Assembly: GCA_965220775.1 (NCBI GenBank)
Contig: OZ244845.1
Span: forward strand, 1,984,001 to 2,048,000
Length of the DNA: 64,000 nt
DNA from: G963664835 sp965220775
GTDB lineage: Bacteria > Chloroflexota > UBA6077 > FW602-bin22 > JBCLEL01
Reading direction: 5' to 3'
In this document: piece by piece, positions 44,764 through 53,272 of the stretch
Numbering within the stretch: position 1 is the stretch's first letter
How the letters are laid out: each line of letters begins with the position of its first letter
The notes under the pieces: model-generated
The model's database searches: none
The model's input: the letters and a program-made list of their open reading frames with translations, nothing else
What the model was told of the DNA's origin: nothing
Made by a program: the position numbers and the translations under genes

Positions 44764-45972
44764 TCAGGCAGCCTGAAGGATGACTTTGTGGCCCAGCCGT
44801 TCGAGTTGGCGGACAGCCCTGCGGGTGACGGCGGTCTTGTCGCGCACCTCAAAGTATTTGTGTCCCATGTCCACGAAAGGCACCTTGTTCTTGATGATGG
44901 AGTGGAGCATGACAGCAATGGAGTGGGCAACGGCCATGGCGGCCCTGTTGGCGCCGATGCGGCGTGCGAGGCGGTGGTATTGGGCTCCCAAGTAGGTCTT
45001 GGTTCGGGCGGCGGCCCTGGCTGCTTCCACCAAAGCCGACTGAAGGGAGGCGTTGCCCTTCTTGACCGGGCTTCGCTTGGACTTGTCGGCACTGCGGTTG
45101 TTGCCAGGACTGACCCCGGCCCAAGAAGCGAGGTGTCCCGGGGTGGCAAACCTGTCCATGTCGGTGCCCATCTCGGCCACGATCGTCTCGGCAGTGCGAC
45201 GGCCCACGCCGGGGATCGTATCGATCACCTGCAGCACATCCCTGTGCTGGCGAACCCGTCGGGCCACCTCTGCGTCGAGCCTCTCAACGTCGGCATCCAA
45301 GGTGCTGAGGCGTCGCAACTGGGTGGCCAACATGAAGCGCTGGTGAGACCCCACGACGCCGAGCAGCGCCTCTTCCAGCGCCTCAAGCTTCTCCCGAAGC
45401 CGACCCTTCGCCATATCGGCTAGGACCTTGGGGTCATCTTCTCCATCAGCAAGGGCTCTCAGCATCTTCCTGCCTGATGCTCCCAGCACGTCGGTGGCCA
45501 CCGACCCCAACTTTATGTTGGCTCCCTCAAGTACCTTCTGTATCCGGTTCGCCTCTCGCGACCGTTCCTGGACCAGGCTCTTGCGGTAACGCACCAACTC
45601 GCGAAGCTCTCGCTGGGGACGCTCGGGGATAAAGCTGGGCTTGAGCAGCCCGTGCTTCAGAAGCTCGGCTATCCACTCCGCATCCTTTACGTCGGTCTTG
45701 CGACCAGGCACCATCTTGATGTGGCGCGCATTCACCACCCAGACGGTGAACTCGTCCTCCATCAGGTTGAAGATAGGCTTCCAGTAGACACCGGTGCTCT
45801 CCATAGCCACGTGGGTGACTTCGTGCTCCCGAAGCCACTCCGACAACTTCACTAGCTGCCGCGTCATTGTGCCAAACGTCCTCGTCTCCTGAGACTCAGG
45901 CGTTAACACACAAGCCACCACCGACTTCTTGTGAACGTCCAAGCCACAGCACCGTTCACGTACGACTTGCAT
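44764..45972 (-). CDS. IS110-family transposase
   Basis: A 402-residue DEDD transposase. The RuvC-like N-terminal domain has CGLDVHKKSVVACVL (first Asp), MESTGVYWKP (Glu) and GRKTDVKDAEWIAELL (Asp, Asp). The C-terminal Tnp_20 domain has IDTIPGVGRRTAETIVAEMG and WAGVSPGNNRSADKSKRSP with the conserved serine. Length and both domains are complete, so it is probably functional. ATG at 45972 follows GGAGGAGGAG; the frame is open 24 codons further. Confidence 0.93.
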   Translation of the reverse strand: MQVVRERCCGLDVHKKSVVACVLTPESQETRTFGTMTRQLVKLSEWLREHEVTHVAMESTGVYWKPIFNLMEDEFTVWVVNARHIKMVPGRKTDVKDAEWIAELLKHGLLKPSFIPERPQRELRELVRYRKSLVQERSREANRIQKVLEGANIKLGSVATDVLGASGRKMLRALADGEDDPKVLADMAKGRLREKLEALEEALLGVVGSHQRFMLATQLRRLSTLDADVERLDAEVARRVRQHRDVLQVIDTIPGVGRRTAETIVAEMGTDMDRFATPGHLASWAGVSPGNNRSADKSKRSPVKKGNASLQSALVEAARAAARTKTYLGAQYHRLARRIGANRAAMAVAHSIAVMLHSIIKNKVPFVDMGHKYFEVRDKTAVTRRAVRQLERLGHKVILQAA

Positions 45973-45989
45973 ACTCCTCCTCCTAAGAC

Positions 45990-46130
45990 TAGCTACCGGT
46001 CGGTGGGTGGCTGCTATTCTGACGACTTTACTATGCGTGCTCACCGCCGCAGCGGGGCGACAATCTTATGTACCTGCCAGCCACCCAGGCAGTTTCCGGC
46101 ACGGGCTCGCGGCACCAATGACTACCGCCC
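45990..46130 (-). ncRNA. Possible IS110 bridge RNA
   Basis: The 5' non-coding end of an IS110 element is where the bridge RNA that pairs with target and donor DNA is encoded. Here GGGTGGCTG (46005-46013) pairs with CAGCCACCC (46078-46086) around a 64-base loop, and CTGCC/GGCAG (46074-46092) makes a competing short hairpin. No promoter or loop assignments could be made, so this rests on location and pairing. Confidence 0.4.
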
Positions 46131-46154
46131 TAGTTGTACCGCCCGGCGCCGTCC

Positions 46155-46362
46155 CATTTTCATCCCCTTATGTGGCCTGCGCAAGGCCATAGGTGTTTCC
46201 GGCGAAAGCCGGAATCCAGGGGGTGGATGGGGTGGCACAAATGGCACCCAAATGGCTCCAACAACCTGCCAACATTTTCATACCCTCGTGTGCCGGCGCC
46301 AGCCTGGACGGGTGATTAGTAGATCCCTGTTCGGGTCGGCCACGGGATTCCTCCTCCACCCT
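46155..46362. repeat. Dispersed repeats D, C and partial B
   Basis: CCATTTTCATCC and TTATGTGGCCTGCGCAAGGCC (46155-46192, repeat D; landmark GGCCTGCGCAAGGCC), then TTCCGGCGAAAGCCGGAATCC (46199 on, repeat C hairpin; arms TTCCGGC and GCCGGAA), then GTGTGCCGGCGCCAGCC (46288 on, diverged B). The same modules occur near 7.2-7.7 and 53.6-54.0 kb. The IS110 element ends at their edge. Confidence 0.75.
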
Positions 46363-48420
46363 TTACCGCGGAAACGCTTCCCTCACGCCGCCGTCGACCG
46401 GCAGCATGCAGCCGGTGGTCTTCGAAGAACGGTCGCTGGCAAGAAACAACGCCGCTTCCGCCACGTCTTCGGCTGTTACTTGTACACCGAGCAAACTCCG
46501 GCGCCGGTAGTGGTCCTCCAACTCAGAGGAAGGTATTCCGTAAGAGCGTGCCCGCTGCTCGCGCAACTCGTCCGACCACAGATTGCTCGGACCGAAAACC
46601 GCATCGGGGTTCAACATGTTTGCCCTGATACCGAACTCCCCTCCTTCCATCGCGACAATCCTCGCAAGCTGTGCCTCGGCTGCCTTGGAGGCGCTGTACG
46701 CGCCAAAATCCTTGCCCGGCGCGACCACGTTCTTTGTCGCGACGAAGACAATATTGCCGCCAATTCCTTGCGCTTTGAACAGACGAATAGCGGCCCGAGC
46801 CGTCAAAAAGTGCCCCGTAGAGTTCACTGCGAAATTGCGTTCCCAGTCTGACAGATTCAGTTCCTCAATCGGTGCGCAGGTCGCGATGCCGGCGTTCGAT
46901 AGCAGCACGTCGATGCCACCGTACGTCAGGCACGCCGTCTCAAATGCCTGTTCAATCTCCTGTTCGTTGGTCACGTCCATGCTGCAAGCAATCGCGGCGC
47001 CATCCCCTTCGCTCTCGTTTATCGTCTCCGCGACGGCCCTCGCGCCGCTTACATCTACGTCGGTAACTACCACCTGCGCCCCGGCCGAAGCGAGTCGTAG
47101 CGCAATTGCCCTACCTATTCCGCTCGATCCGCCGGTCACCAGCGCTACCCGCCGGGCCAGCTCGCGTTCCGGCGGAGACAGAGTCAGTTTGTACAGCTCC
47201 AGCGGCCAATACTCCGCGCGAAATACCTCTTCCTCACTCAGTGACCGGTAGCGAGAAACCCTCTCCCCGGACGCTATGATGTCGATTGTATGAAGGTAAA
47301 TCGAACGCGCCATTTTTTCGGAGGCCGCATCCTTGCCGGCCGTCCACATGCCTATCCCTGGCACCAGCACCACCCGCGGCGTAGCCGGAAGTATCGGCTC
47401 GTCTCGCCGCCAACGTGCCACGTACTCGCGATAGCGTTTCTCGTAGCCTTCGAGTGATCGGGCTAGTGCGCTCCGGAAACCCGCTGTGTCGTCCGGATCG
47501 GTCGTGTCCACCCACGCCGGCCAGTTCTTCGTGCTCAAAATGTGGTCCGGCGTCGCCGCGCCCTCCAGCGAAGCTCGATGCGCGGTCTCGTCTCCCACGA
47601 AATCCAACACTCGTGGATCGTCGGTGTACCGCGTTATTACGCGTTCGTCCCGGCTAAGTGCGCCTCGGATTATTGGAGCGATCCGTCCGGCCACCATCCG
47701 TCTCGATTTAGAATCAAGGCGGAATCGTGACTCGGCGACAAAGACTCGCTTGTCTCCGGATCGACTCGATACATAATCCTCGGCTTCGGTGACGAGCTCG
47801 ATATGGGCCCGGTAGCTGGCCTCGACCGATTCTCCCCAGGTCACCAGACCGTGATTCAGCAGAATCAACCCCCTTGCCGTCGGATTCTCCCGAACCGCCA
47901 TGCCGACCTCCTTTGATAGCAGGAAGCCGGGCCGGCGGTAGGGGATCAGGATGACCTGCCCGCCGTAAACATCCCTGAGCAACGTCAAGTGGTCGACCGT
48001 GTTCGTCAGAGACAGAATGGCGTCGGCGTGGGAATGGGCCACGCTGACCACCGGCACGAACGCGTGGAGCAGCGTTTCGATGGATGGCCGGCGAGATCCC
48101 GGCTCCATAAGGCAATTGCCCAGATAAGCCACCATCTCTTCGTCCGCCATGTCGTTTCTCTCGAATAGAGGCAAGACGTCATCGAGACGGACGCCGGGGA
48201 AGTCGCCTCGTTTGATAGTTCGCAAATCTGAGCCGCTGCCCTTGATCCTCAGGACACGGACGCCACGACCGCGAAAATCTACCTCGTTCCGTTTGATGGA
48301 AGTGTTCCCACCGCCGCGTAGCACTAGCTTGGTCTCGTCCCCGATAAGGCGCGATTGGTGGACTAAGGCATCAAGGTCGTCCGACTGAACGCTCGCGACA
48401 GTCGACCAGCGGTCCTTCAT
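46363..48420 (-). CDS. Bifunctional class II aldolase / short-chain dehydrogenase
   Basis: A 685-residue fusion of the rhamnulose-1-phosphate aldolase/SDR type (COG3347). Residues 1 to about 400 are a class II aldolase: LRGGGNTSIK, the zinc histidines in VAHSHADAIL and LLNHGLVTWG. From about 425 an SDR follows: VALVTGGSSGIGRAIAL, SNAGIATCAP and the active-site AYSASK. It would split a 1-phosphoketose into DHAP and an aldehyde and then oxidise or reduce the aldehyde. It follows mtnA by 25 bases, so 5-methylthioribulose-1-phosphate or 5-deoxyribulose-1-phosphate are candidate substrates; rhamnulose-1-phosphate is the alternative, but no rhamnose genes are nearby. Confidence 0.88.
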   Translation of the reverse strand: MKDRWSTVASVQSDDLDALVHQSRLIGDETKLVLRGGGNTSIKRNEVDFRGRGVRVLRIKGSGSDLRTIKRGDFPGVRLDDVLPLFERNDMADEEMVAYLGNCLMEPGSRRPSIETLLHAFVPVVSVAHSHADAILSLTNTVDHLTLLRDVYGGQVILIPYRRPGFLLSKEVGMAVRENPTARGLILLNHGLVTWGESVEASYRAHIELVTEAEDYVSSRSGDKRVFVAESRFRLDSKSRRMVAGRIAPIIRGALSRDERVITRYTDDPRVLDFVGDETAHRASLEGAATPDHILSTKNWPAWVDTTDPDDTAGFRSALARSLEGYEKRYREYVARWRRDEPILPATPRVVLVPGIGMWTAGKDAASEKMARSIYLHTIDIIASGERVSRYRSLSEEEVFRAEYWPLELYKLTLSPPERELARRVALVTGGSSGIGRAIALRLASAGAQVVVTDVDVSGARAVAETINESEGDGAAIACSMDVTNEQEIEQAFETACLTYGGIDVLLSNAGIATCAPIEELNLSDWERNFAVNSTGHFLTARAAIRLFKAQGIGGNIVFVATKNVVAPGKDFGAYSASKAAEAQLARIVAMEGGEFGIRANMLNPDAVFGPSNLWSDELREQRARSYGIPSSELEDHYRRRSLLGVQVTAEDVAEAALFLASDRSSKTTGCMLPVDGGVREAFPR

Positions 48421-48445
48421 AGACTTGGCACCTCGCCTTCTGCCA

Positions 48446-49528
48446 TCATTCTTCGTCTTGAGTGGCGGATGAGGCCAACAAATCCGCCGGCCACTCTCCC
48501 GGGCTAAAGATGCCCCGTTCAGTGATGATCCCAGTGATGAAGCGGGCCGGCGTTACGTCGAAAGCGGGATTCAGTGCCGGCGAATCAGGCGCGGCGACTC
48601 GTATCTTGCGCCACACGCCATCTTCGTCAGGACCAGATTGGAACAAGATTTCTTCCTCTGATCGGTGCTCGATCGGGATGCCATCTCCGGTTGGAATCTG
48701 AAAATCGAAAGTCGAAAGTGGTGCCGCGGCATAGAACGGGATGCCGAACTCCCTCGCGCAGATCGCCTTTTCCAACGTTCCTACCTTGTTGGCCACATCG
48801 CCATTCTTTGCAATGCGGTCGGCACCCGTGATTACCAGGTCGATCTGTCCTTGACTCATCAGGTGGCCGGCGGCGTTATCGGCGATAATTGTGTGGGAGA
48901 TGTCCTCGTTGTGAAGCTCCCAGGCAGTCAGACGAGCGCCTTGCGAGCGCGGACGAGTCTCACCCACCCACACGTGAATCCCGCTGCCTTGGCCGGCGCT
49001 GGAGTAGATGGGTGCCGTCGCGCTGCCATAGTCCACGTTGGCCAGCCAGCCGGCGTTGCAATGGGTCAGTATCCGGGCCTTTTCCGGAATTATCTTCCGA
49101 CCCAGCTCGCCCATGCGCCGGCTGGCCGCGACGCTTTCATCGGCAAGTCTGCCGGCGGTCTCAATTGCGGTGCTCGCCGCACACTCCTGTCCCCAAGCGG
49201 ACTTGGCCGCGTTCCACACCCTGTCAGTGGCGAAAAATAGATCTCGGGCGGTGGGCCGCGTCGCCTCGATCCGTCGACGAGCCTCCCGGACGTACTCCCA
49301 AGGGTCGGATTGAGGAGCTTCGCCGAACGCCTGGGCCATCGCGAAGCCGGCCGCCGCCCCGATAGCCGGTGCGCCACGCACGGCCATCGCCTTGATCGCT
49401 GCTGCTGTTTCCTCGTGCGTTCGACACTCCTTGATCGCGAATTCGAACGGTAGTAGGTTCTGATCGATGAGGTGAACGATCCCGTTCTTGATCCATACCG
49501 TTCGATATGATGTGCCGTTAACACGCAT
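48446..49528 (-). CDS. mtnA: S-methyl-5-thioribose-1-phosphate isomerase
   Basis: A 360-residue aldose-ketose isomerase of the eIF2B-like family. It has AMAVRGAPAIGAAAGF, TATRPT-like EATRPTARDL, the catalytic cysteine in LTHCNAGWLA and the catalytic Asp in ITGADRIAKNGDVANKVGT. It turns 5-methylthioribose-1-phosphate (and the 5-deoxy analogue) into the ribulose form in salvage of methylthioadenosine. I use ATG 49528 with GAGGA upstream; ATG 49552 is also in frame. No mtnB, C or D is seen; the next gene is the aldolase-SDR. Confidence 0.92.
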   Translation of the reverse strand: MRVNGTSYRTVWIKNGIVHLIDQNLLPFEFAIKECRTHEETAAAIKAMAVRGAPAIGAAAGFAMAQAFGEAPQSDPWEYVREARRRIEATRPTARDLFFATDRVWNAAKSAWGQECAASTAIETAGRLADESVAASRRMGELGRKIIPEKARILTHCNAGWLANVDYGSATAPIYSSAGQGSGIHVWVGETRPRSQGARLTAWELHNEDISHTIIADNAAGHLMSQGQIDLVITGADRIAKNGDVANKVGTLEKAICAREFGIPFYAAAPLSTFDFQIPTGDGIPIEHRSEEEILFQSGPDEDGVWRKIRVAAPDSPALNPAFDVTPARFITGIITERGIFSPGEWPADLLASSATQDEE

Positions 49529-49580
49529 GCTGAAAGATCCTCGCTTCGCCATTGACAGGCGCGTTGATCGAAGCTGGTGT

Positions 49581-50894
49581 TCATTCTATAGCCGGCTCAT
49601 CTCCTGGACAAAACGGAGGCTCTCCCCGCAGATCGCGCGGGTCGCGTACGTAGAAGATGAAGAGAAACACAGCTACTAATGAGATGGCGGTCGAGAGCCA
49701 GAACATCGCTTGGTAGCCGGCCGCATCTGCTAGTAGACCCCCGATAATCGGTGCGGCGAAAGTAGTCGGCGACAGCAATAATCCGGCCAGTGCCGTGTAG
49801 GTAGGCTGTTGCCCAGACGGGGCGTATTCCAACAAAATGTTGAACACGGACACTCCCATAGTCGCGTAGGTCGCGCCAACAGCGACAAAGGCAAGATATA
49901 TCAACCACCAGACCTCTGACGATAGGACTGCGGCAAGGCTTGCGATCCCCAGGCTTCCAGTGCCGACCGTGATGACTATCTTGTGGCCAAAGCGGTCCGC
50001 TAGCGTTCCAAATACAACGCTTGATACCATTTGAGTCGCCAAAAGGATAAAGTTGAATGCTCCCATCTGCCACTCGGCCAGTTTTAGATCATTCAGAGCG
50101 TATACAGCATAGAATCCGACCCCCATTGTGCCCAGGCTCGCGACCAGGCGAGCCACCAGAAAGCGCGAAAGATCAACGTCACCCCTGAGAATCGTTGGCA
50201 GGCGTGCTATGTATTCACGGAGGCTGGTGGAGACTCGATCAGTCCTCAGCTCAGGTTCTCGTACCCGGAAGAGAAACACGAACCCTATCCATAAACAAGC
50301 TGAAGCGAACGCCAGACAGGACACGTAGCTCAACGGGTATGAAAAGCTGTTAATCAGGAAACCGACCGCCGCCGAAGCAAGTAGCCCCAGGCCGGCGCCG
50401 ATGGTGTTGGTCCAAGCGAAGAATCGGCCGCGAATGTTTACCGGTACTATTTTTGTGATGACGCCAAACCATGCCGGTAGGACAATCCCGCCAACAAGGG
50501 CCATCATAGCTAGAGATAGGAAGAGGAATATCAGCGTCGCTGTAGGGTTGCTCGCCGCGAACAAGAAAACCACGATGGCCATGAGTGCCAACGGTAATCG
50601 TTCGAAGACTGCATAGCGGATCACGTGAGGGAGTTTTCGGTTCAGGCCCTCGACGTAGTTGGCTACCAGGATCCCCGGCAGGCTCCAGCCAACCATCTGA
50701 ATCGCCGGTATCAGACCGATCGCCGCATTCGACGCGCCGAGGCGCACCGCGAGTGCCGGAAGAACTGTTGTAAAAGAAGCGAAACTTAGCCCGGCTTGGA
50801 ACATGCCGAACACGCCGGCCAGAGCCGCGAAGTTCCGCCGTAGATTCTGCCGGGCGAATCTATCTAGTTCGGTCTGCGACGGAGACTGAGCCAA
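49581..50894 (-). CDS. MFS transporter
   Basis: A 437-residue membrane protein with about 12 helices. The loop motif between helices 2 and 3 (YVEGLNRKLPHVIR) and the GTLADRFGHKIVI repeat in the second half are those of the major facilitator superfamily. TTG start. It lies inside a five-gene operon with an M20 peptidase and FAD oxidase upstream and mtnA downstream, so it may import the substrate of that pathway. Substrate unknown. Confidence 0.87.
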   Translation of the reverse strand: MAQSPSQTELDRFARQNLRRNFAALAGVFGMFQAGLSFASFTTVLPALAVRLGASNAAIGLIPAIQMVGWSLPGILVANYVEGLNRKLPHVIRYAVFERLPLALMAIVVFLFAASNPTATLIFLFLSLAMMALVGGIVLPAWFGVITKIVPVNIRGRFFAWTNTIGAGLGLLASAAVGFLINSFSYPLSYVSCLAFASACLWIGFVFLFRVREPELRTDRVSTSLREYIARLPTILRGDVDLSRFLVARLVASLGTMGVGFYAVYALNDLKLAEWQMGAFNFILLATQMVSSVVFGTLADRFGHKIVITVGTGSLGIASLAAVLSSEVWWLIYLAFVAVGATYATMGVSVFNILLEYAPSGQQPTYTALAGLLLSPTTFAAPIIGGLLADAAGYQAMFWLSTAISLVAVFLFIFYVRDPRDLRGEPPFCPGDEPAIE

Positions 50895-50929
50895 TTCGGA
50901 TGTTCCCTAAACAAACGGAGAATCCCTAG

Positions 50930-52057
50930 TCAGACCGAATCGGGACTTAAGCTGACCAGCCGGCGGTCGATCGAACGCCCAACCGCCATGTCGGCAACCA
51001 GCTTGCCAGTAATAGGCGCCAGTAATATGCCGTTGCGGAAATGTCCGCTCGCCACCATCAAGTTATCAATCCCCTCCAGCTTGCCGACATAGGGCATTGT
51101 TCTGTCCGCTCCGGGCCGCAGCGCTACTTGAGCACCCTTGAAGCTCCACTCGGACAGTGCCGGCATCGCCGCAAGGCCGGCTCTTAGCTGAGAAGCGACT
51201 CCCTCTGATGTGAGCCGGCAGTCAAACCCAGCCTCCTCGACTGTCGCACCGACGAGAATTGTCCCATCGGCTCGCTGGTGAAGATACGCTTCCGGCGCGT
51301 GTACAATTACGCTCATCGCCTGTTTGTGCGTATGCAGATGCACGACCTGTCCTCGGACCGGACGAACAGGGATCCGGCGTCCTACCCATTCACCGGCTAG
51401 ACCTGTCCACGGCCCCGCGGCTAGAATCACCAGATCGGCTGCTAAGTCACCTTGGTTGGTAGTCACGCCTAGCACTCGGTTCCCTTCCATTTTGATCCCG
51501 GTGACTTGCCGGCCTTCGCAGATACGAGCTCCGGATCGCTCAGCAGCGAGCGCCAACCCGCGAACGAAGCGCGGTGAGTTCACTTGACCCTCTTTCGCGA
51601 CCAGTACCCCGCCGACGTAGCGCGGGTGAGCGAAAGGCCACAACTCCCGCAATTCTGCGGTGTCTATCATCATTGGAGCGTCTGGCATCCGGGCAAATTG
51701 ATTTGCGAACACTCTGTACTGGTCCAGCTCCGTTGGGTCGTCAGTCACCGTCAATACTCCGCATCGCAGGTATTCAATGTCATATGCAGTTAGTTCGCGT
51801 ATCTCTTCCGCCAACTTGGGAAACATTTCGTGGCTGGACCTGACCAGGACCGTGTATGGATCGTCTTCCTCTCCTTCCAGGGAGTGCAAAAGGATGCCTC
51901 CTCCCACTCGAGAGGCGTGGGATCCGATCAGGTCTCGTTCCAATAGCGTCACCGACACTCCGAGTTTGGCCAGGTGAAAGGCTATCGAGCAACCGATAAC
52001 TCCCCCGCCCACAATGATCACTTCGTTGGATTTGCCCAAGTTATGCTTCTCCGTCAA
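50930..52057 (-). CDS. FAD-dependent amine/amino-acid oxidase (ThiO/DAO-like)
   Basis: A 375-residue DAO-family oxidase: VIIVGGGVIGCSIAFHL, ERDLIGSHASRVGGGILL, VILAAGPWTGL and the closing GAQVALRPGADRTMPYVG and SGHFRNGILLAPITG. It is a paralogue of the thiO gene at 14068 but sits outside the thiamine operon, beside an M20 peptidase and an MFS transporter, so it more likely oxidises an amine or amino acid for catabolism. TTG start 15 bases after the peptidase stop. Confidence 0.83.
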   Translation of the reverse strand: MTEKHNLGKSNEVIIVGGGVIGCSIAFHLAKLGVSVTLLERDLIGSHASRVGGGILLHSLEGEEDDPYTVLVRSSHEMFPKLAEEIRELTAYDIEYLRCGVLTVTDDPTELDQYRVFANQFARMPDAPMMIDTAELRELWPFAHPRYVGGVLVAKEGQVNSPRFVRGLALAAERSGARICEGRQVTGIKMEGNRVLGVTTNQGDLAADLVILAAGPWTGLAGEWVGRRIPVRPVRGQVVHLHTHKQAMSVIVHAPEAYLHQRADGTILVGATVEEAGFDCRLTSEGVASQLRAGLAAMPALSEWSFKGAQVALRPGADRTMPYVGKLEGIDNLMVASGHFRNGILLAPITGKLVADMAVGRSIDRRLVSLSPDSV

Positions 52058-52072
52058 AAACTGTACGCCACG

Positions 52073-53257
52073 TCATACACCACAGTATTCGAGGGTAGCG
52101 AGCGCGTACATCTTGGTGATGTGTACCAACTGGTTCACGCTGATACGTTCAAGGTCGGAATGGGCCGTCTCATGTGCCGGCCCGTAATATACCGCCGGCA
52201 CCCCAGTCTCATTGACGTACAGGTTCGCGTCGCCCACAAGGCCCATACCGACTATCTCCGGCGCTCCACCGGTCAATCGCTCTCCGGTTATCTGTAACGA
52301 CTTCACCAGGGGATGCGCGCTCGATGTCTCGAAGGGCTCACGGGTCCCTTGCAATTCGACCGTGCCACGAAGTCCGTGCAAACGAGCGGTCTCGTCGCAA
52401 ATCAACGACAGTTCCTCTAATATTTCCTTCGCGTCGTGTCCCGGCGTCCATCGCCGGGTCCCAGTGACGACCACCCTCGCCGGCAGGCGGTTGGGATAGT
52501 CGCCGGCCGAAACCATGCCTACGTTCACTTGGTCGCGTCCGGCCAGGGGATGGCCAGGTTCCGCCGAGATCTGCTCCTCGAGGCCATCCAGCTTCTTCAG
52601 TAAAGTTGCAACTGCCCTGATTGGGTTGGATTGAAATGGTACCTTTATAGTATGGATTGGCCCGCGATCGTCCGCCATAGTAATCCTGAACATCGCACAA
52701 CCCAGGCTCGCTGTCCAGATCGCCGCCGGTCCTTCGACGATTAGGATTGCGTCCGGCCTAATCGCCCGCTGATTGATCCTCTCTATCAACCTCAGCGGGC
52801 CTTCTTTCTTGCCGGCCGGCGCCTCGTGACCCACCACCCCTGTCAGCCACACGTCTCCTCGAAGTTTTACCCCGCTTCGGAATATTGCGCGCACCGCATG
52901 AACCATAGCGGTCAGACCGCCCTTCATGTCCTCGGCTCCGCGACCTGTGATCCACTCGCCCGCCCGGCCCGGAGCTATACAATCGCCCTCGGGGATAGTA
53001 TCAACGTGGCCGTTTAATAGCAGACACGGTCCTCTCCCCACGCCGGCCCACCGCGTACCTACGTTGGCTCGTCCCGGCTCGATCTCGTCATACGCCGGCT
53101 CCAGGCCGATTTGCCTCAGCAGTCCGGCAAAGAACTCAGCGCCGGGACCTTCGGCGCCGGTCTCACTCTTTACCGCCACGAAGTTCAGGCAGTCCCGGGC
53201 AAGAGTTTCCTCGTCGATCTCTGCCAATACTTTGCGGCGAATCAATTCGGAAACCAT
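52073..53257 (-). CDS. M20-family peptidase (ArgE/DapE-like) with an altered active-site motif
   Basis: A 394-residue M20 amidohydrolase. Visible motifs are LLNGHVDTIPEG, GRGAEDMKGG, ILIVEGPAA and the closing HETAHSDLER. The usual DEE motif reads GHEAPAGKKEGP, so one acidic residue (normally a metal ligand) is missing or moved. Start ATG 53257 has GGAG 8 bases upstream; 53272 is an alternative. First gene of the operon that runs to the aldolase. It probably cleaves an amide or N-acyl group. Confidence 0.82.
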   Translation of the reverse strand: MVSELIRRKVLAEIDEETLARDCLNFVAVKSETGAEGPGAEFFAGLLRQIGLEPAYDEIEPGRANVGTRWAGVGRGPCLLLNGHVDTIPEGDCIAPGRAGEWITGRGAEDMKGGLTAMVHAVRAIFRSGVKLRGDVWLTGVVGHEAPAGKKEGPLRLIERINQRAIRPDAILIVEGPAAIWTASLGCAMFRITMADDRGPIHTIKVPFQSNPIRAVATLLKKLDGLEEQISAEPGHPLAGRDQVNVGMVSAGDYPNRLPARVVVTGTRRWTPGHDAKEILEELSLICDETARLHGLRGTVELQGTREPFETSSAHPLVKSLQITGERLTGGAPEIVGMGLVGDANLYVNETGVPAVYYGPAHETAHSDLERISVNQLVHITKMYALATLEYCGV

Positions 53258-53272
53258 TATCAGACTCTCCAT

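Larger units (their letters stand above)
44690..46154 (-). mobile_element. IS110-family insertion sequence
   Basis: One transposase gene with about 75 bases of 3' and 180 bases of 5' non-coding DNA. IS110 elements lack long terminal inverted repeats, so the ends are estimated: the 5' side is limited by the dispersed repeat that begins at 46155, the 3' side by the HD gene start at 44655. GCCGGC, common around it, is absent inside, which fits recent arrival. Confidence 0.7.

Noticed and set aside
45931..46851. A 306-codon plus-strand frame
   Set aside because: It spans the IS110 5' end, the repeats and the antisense of the aldolase-SDR, so it cannot be one real gene.
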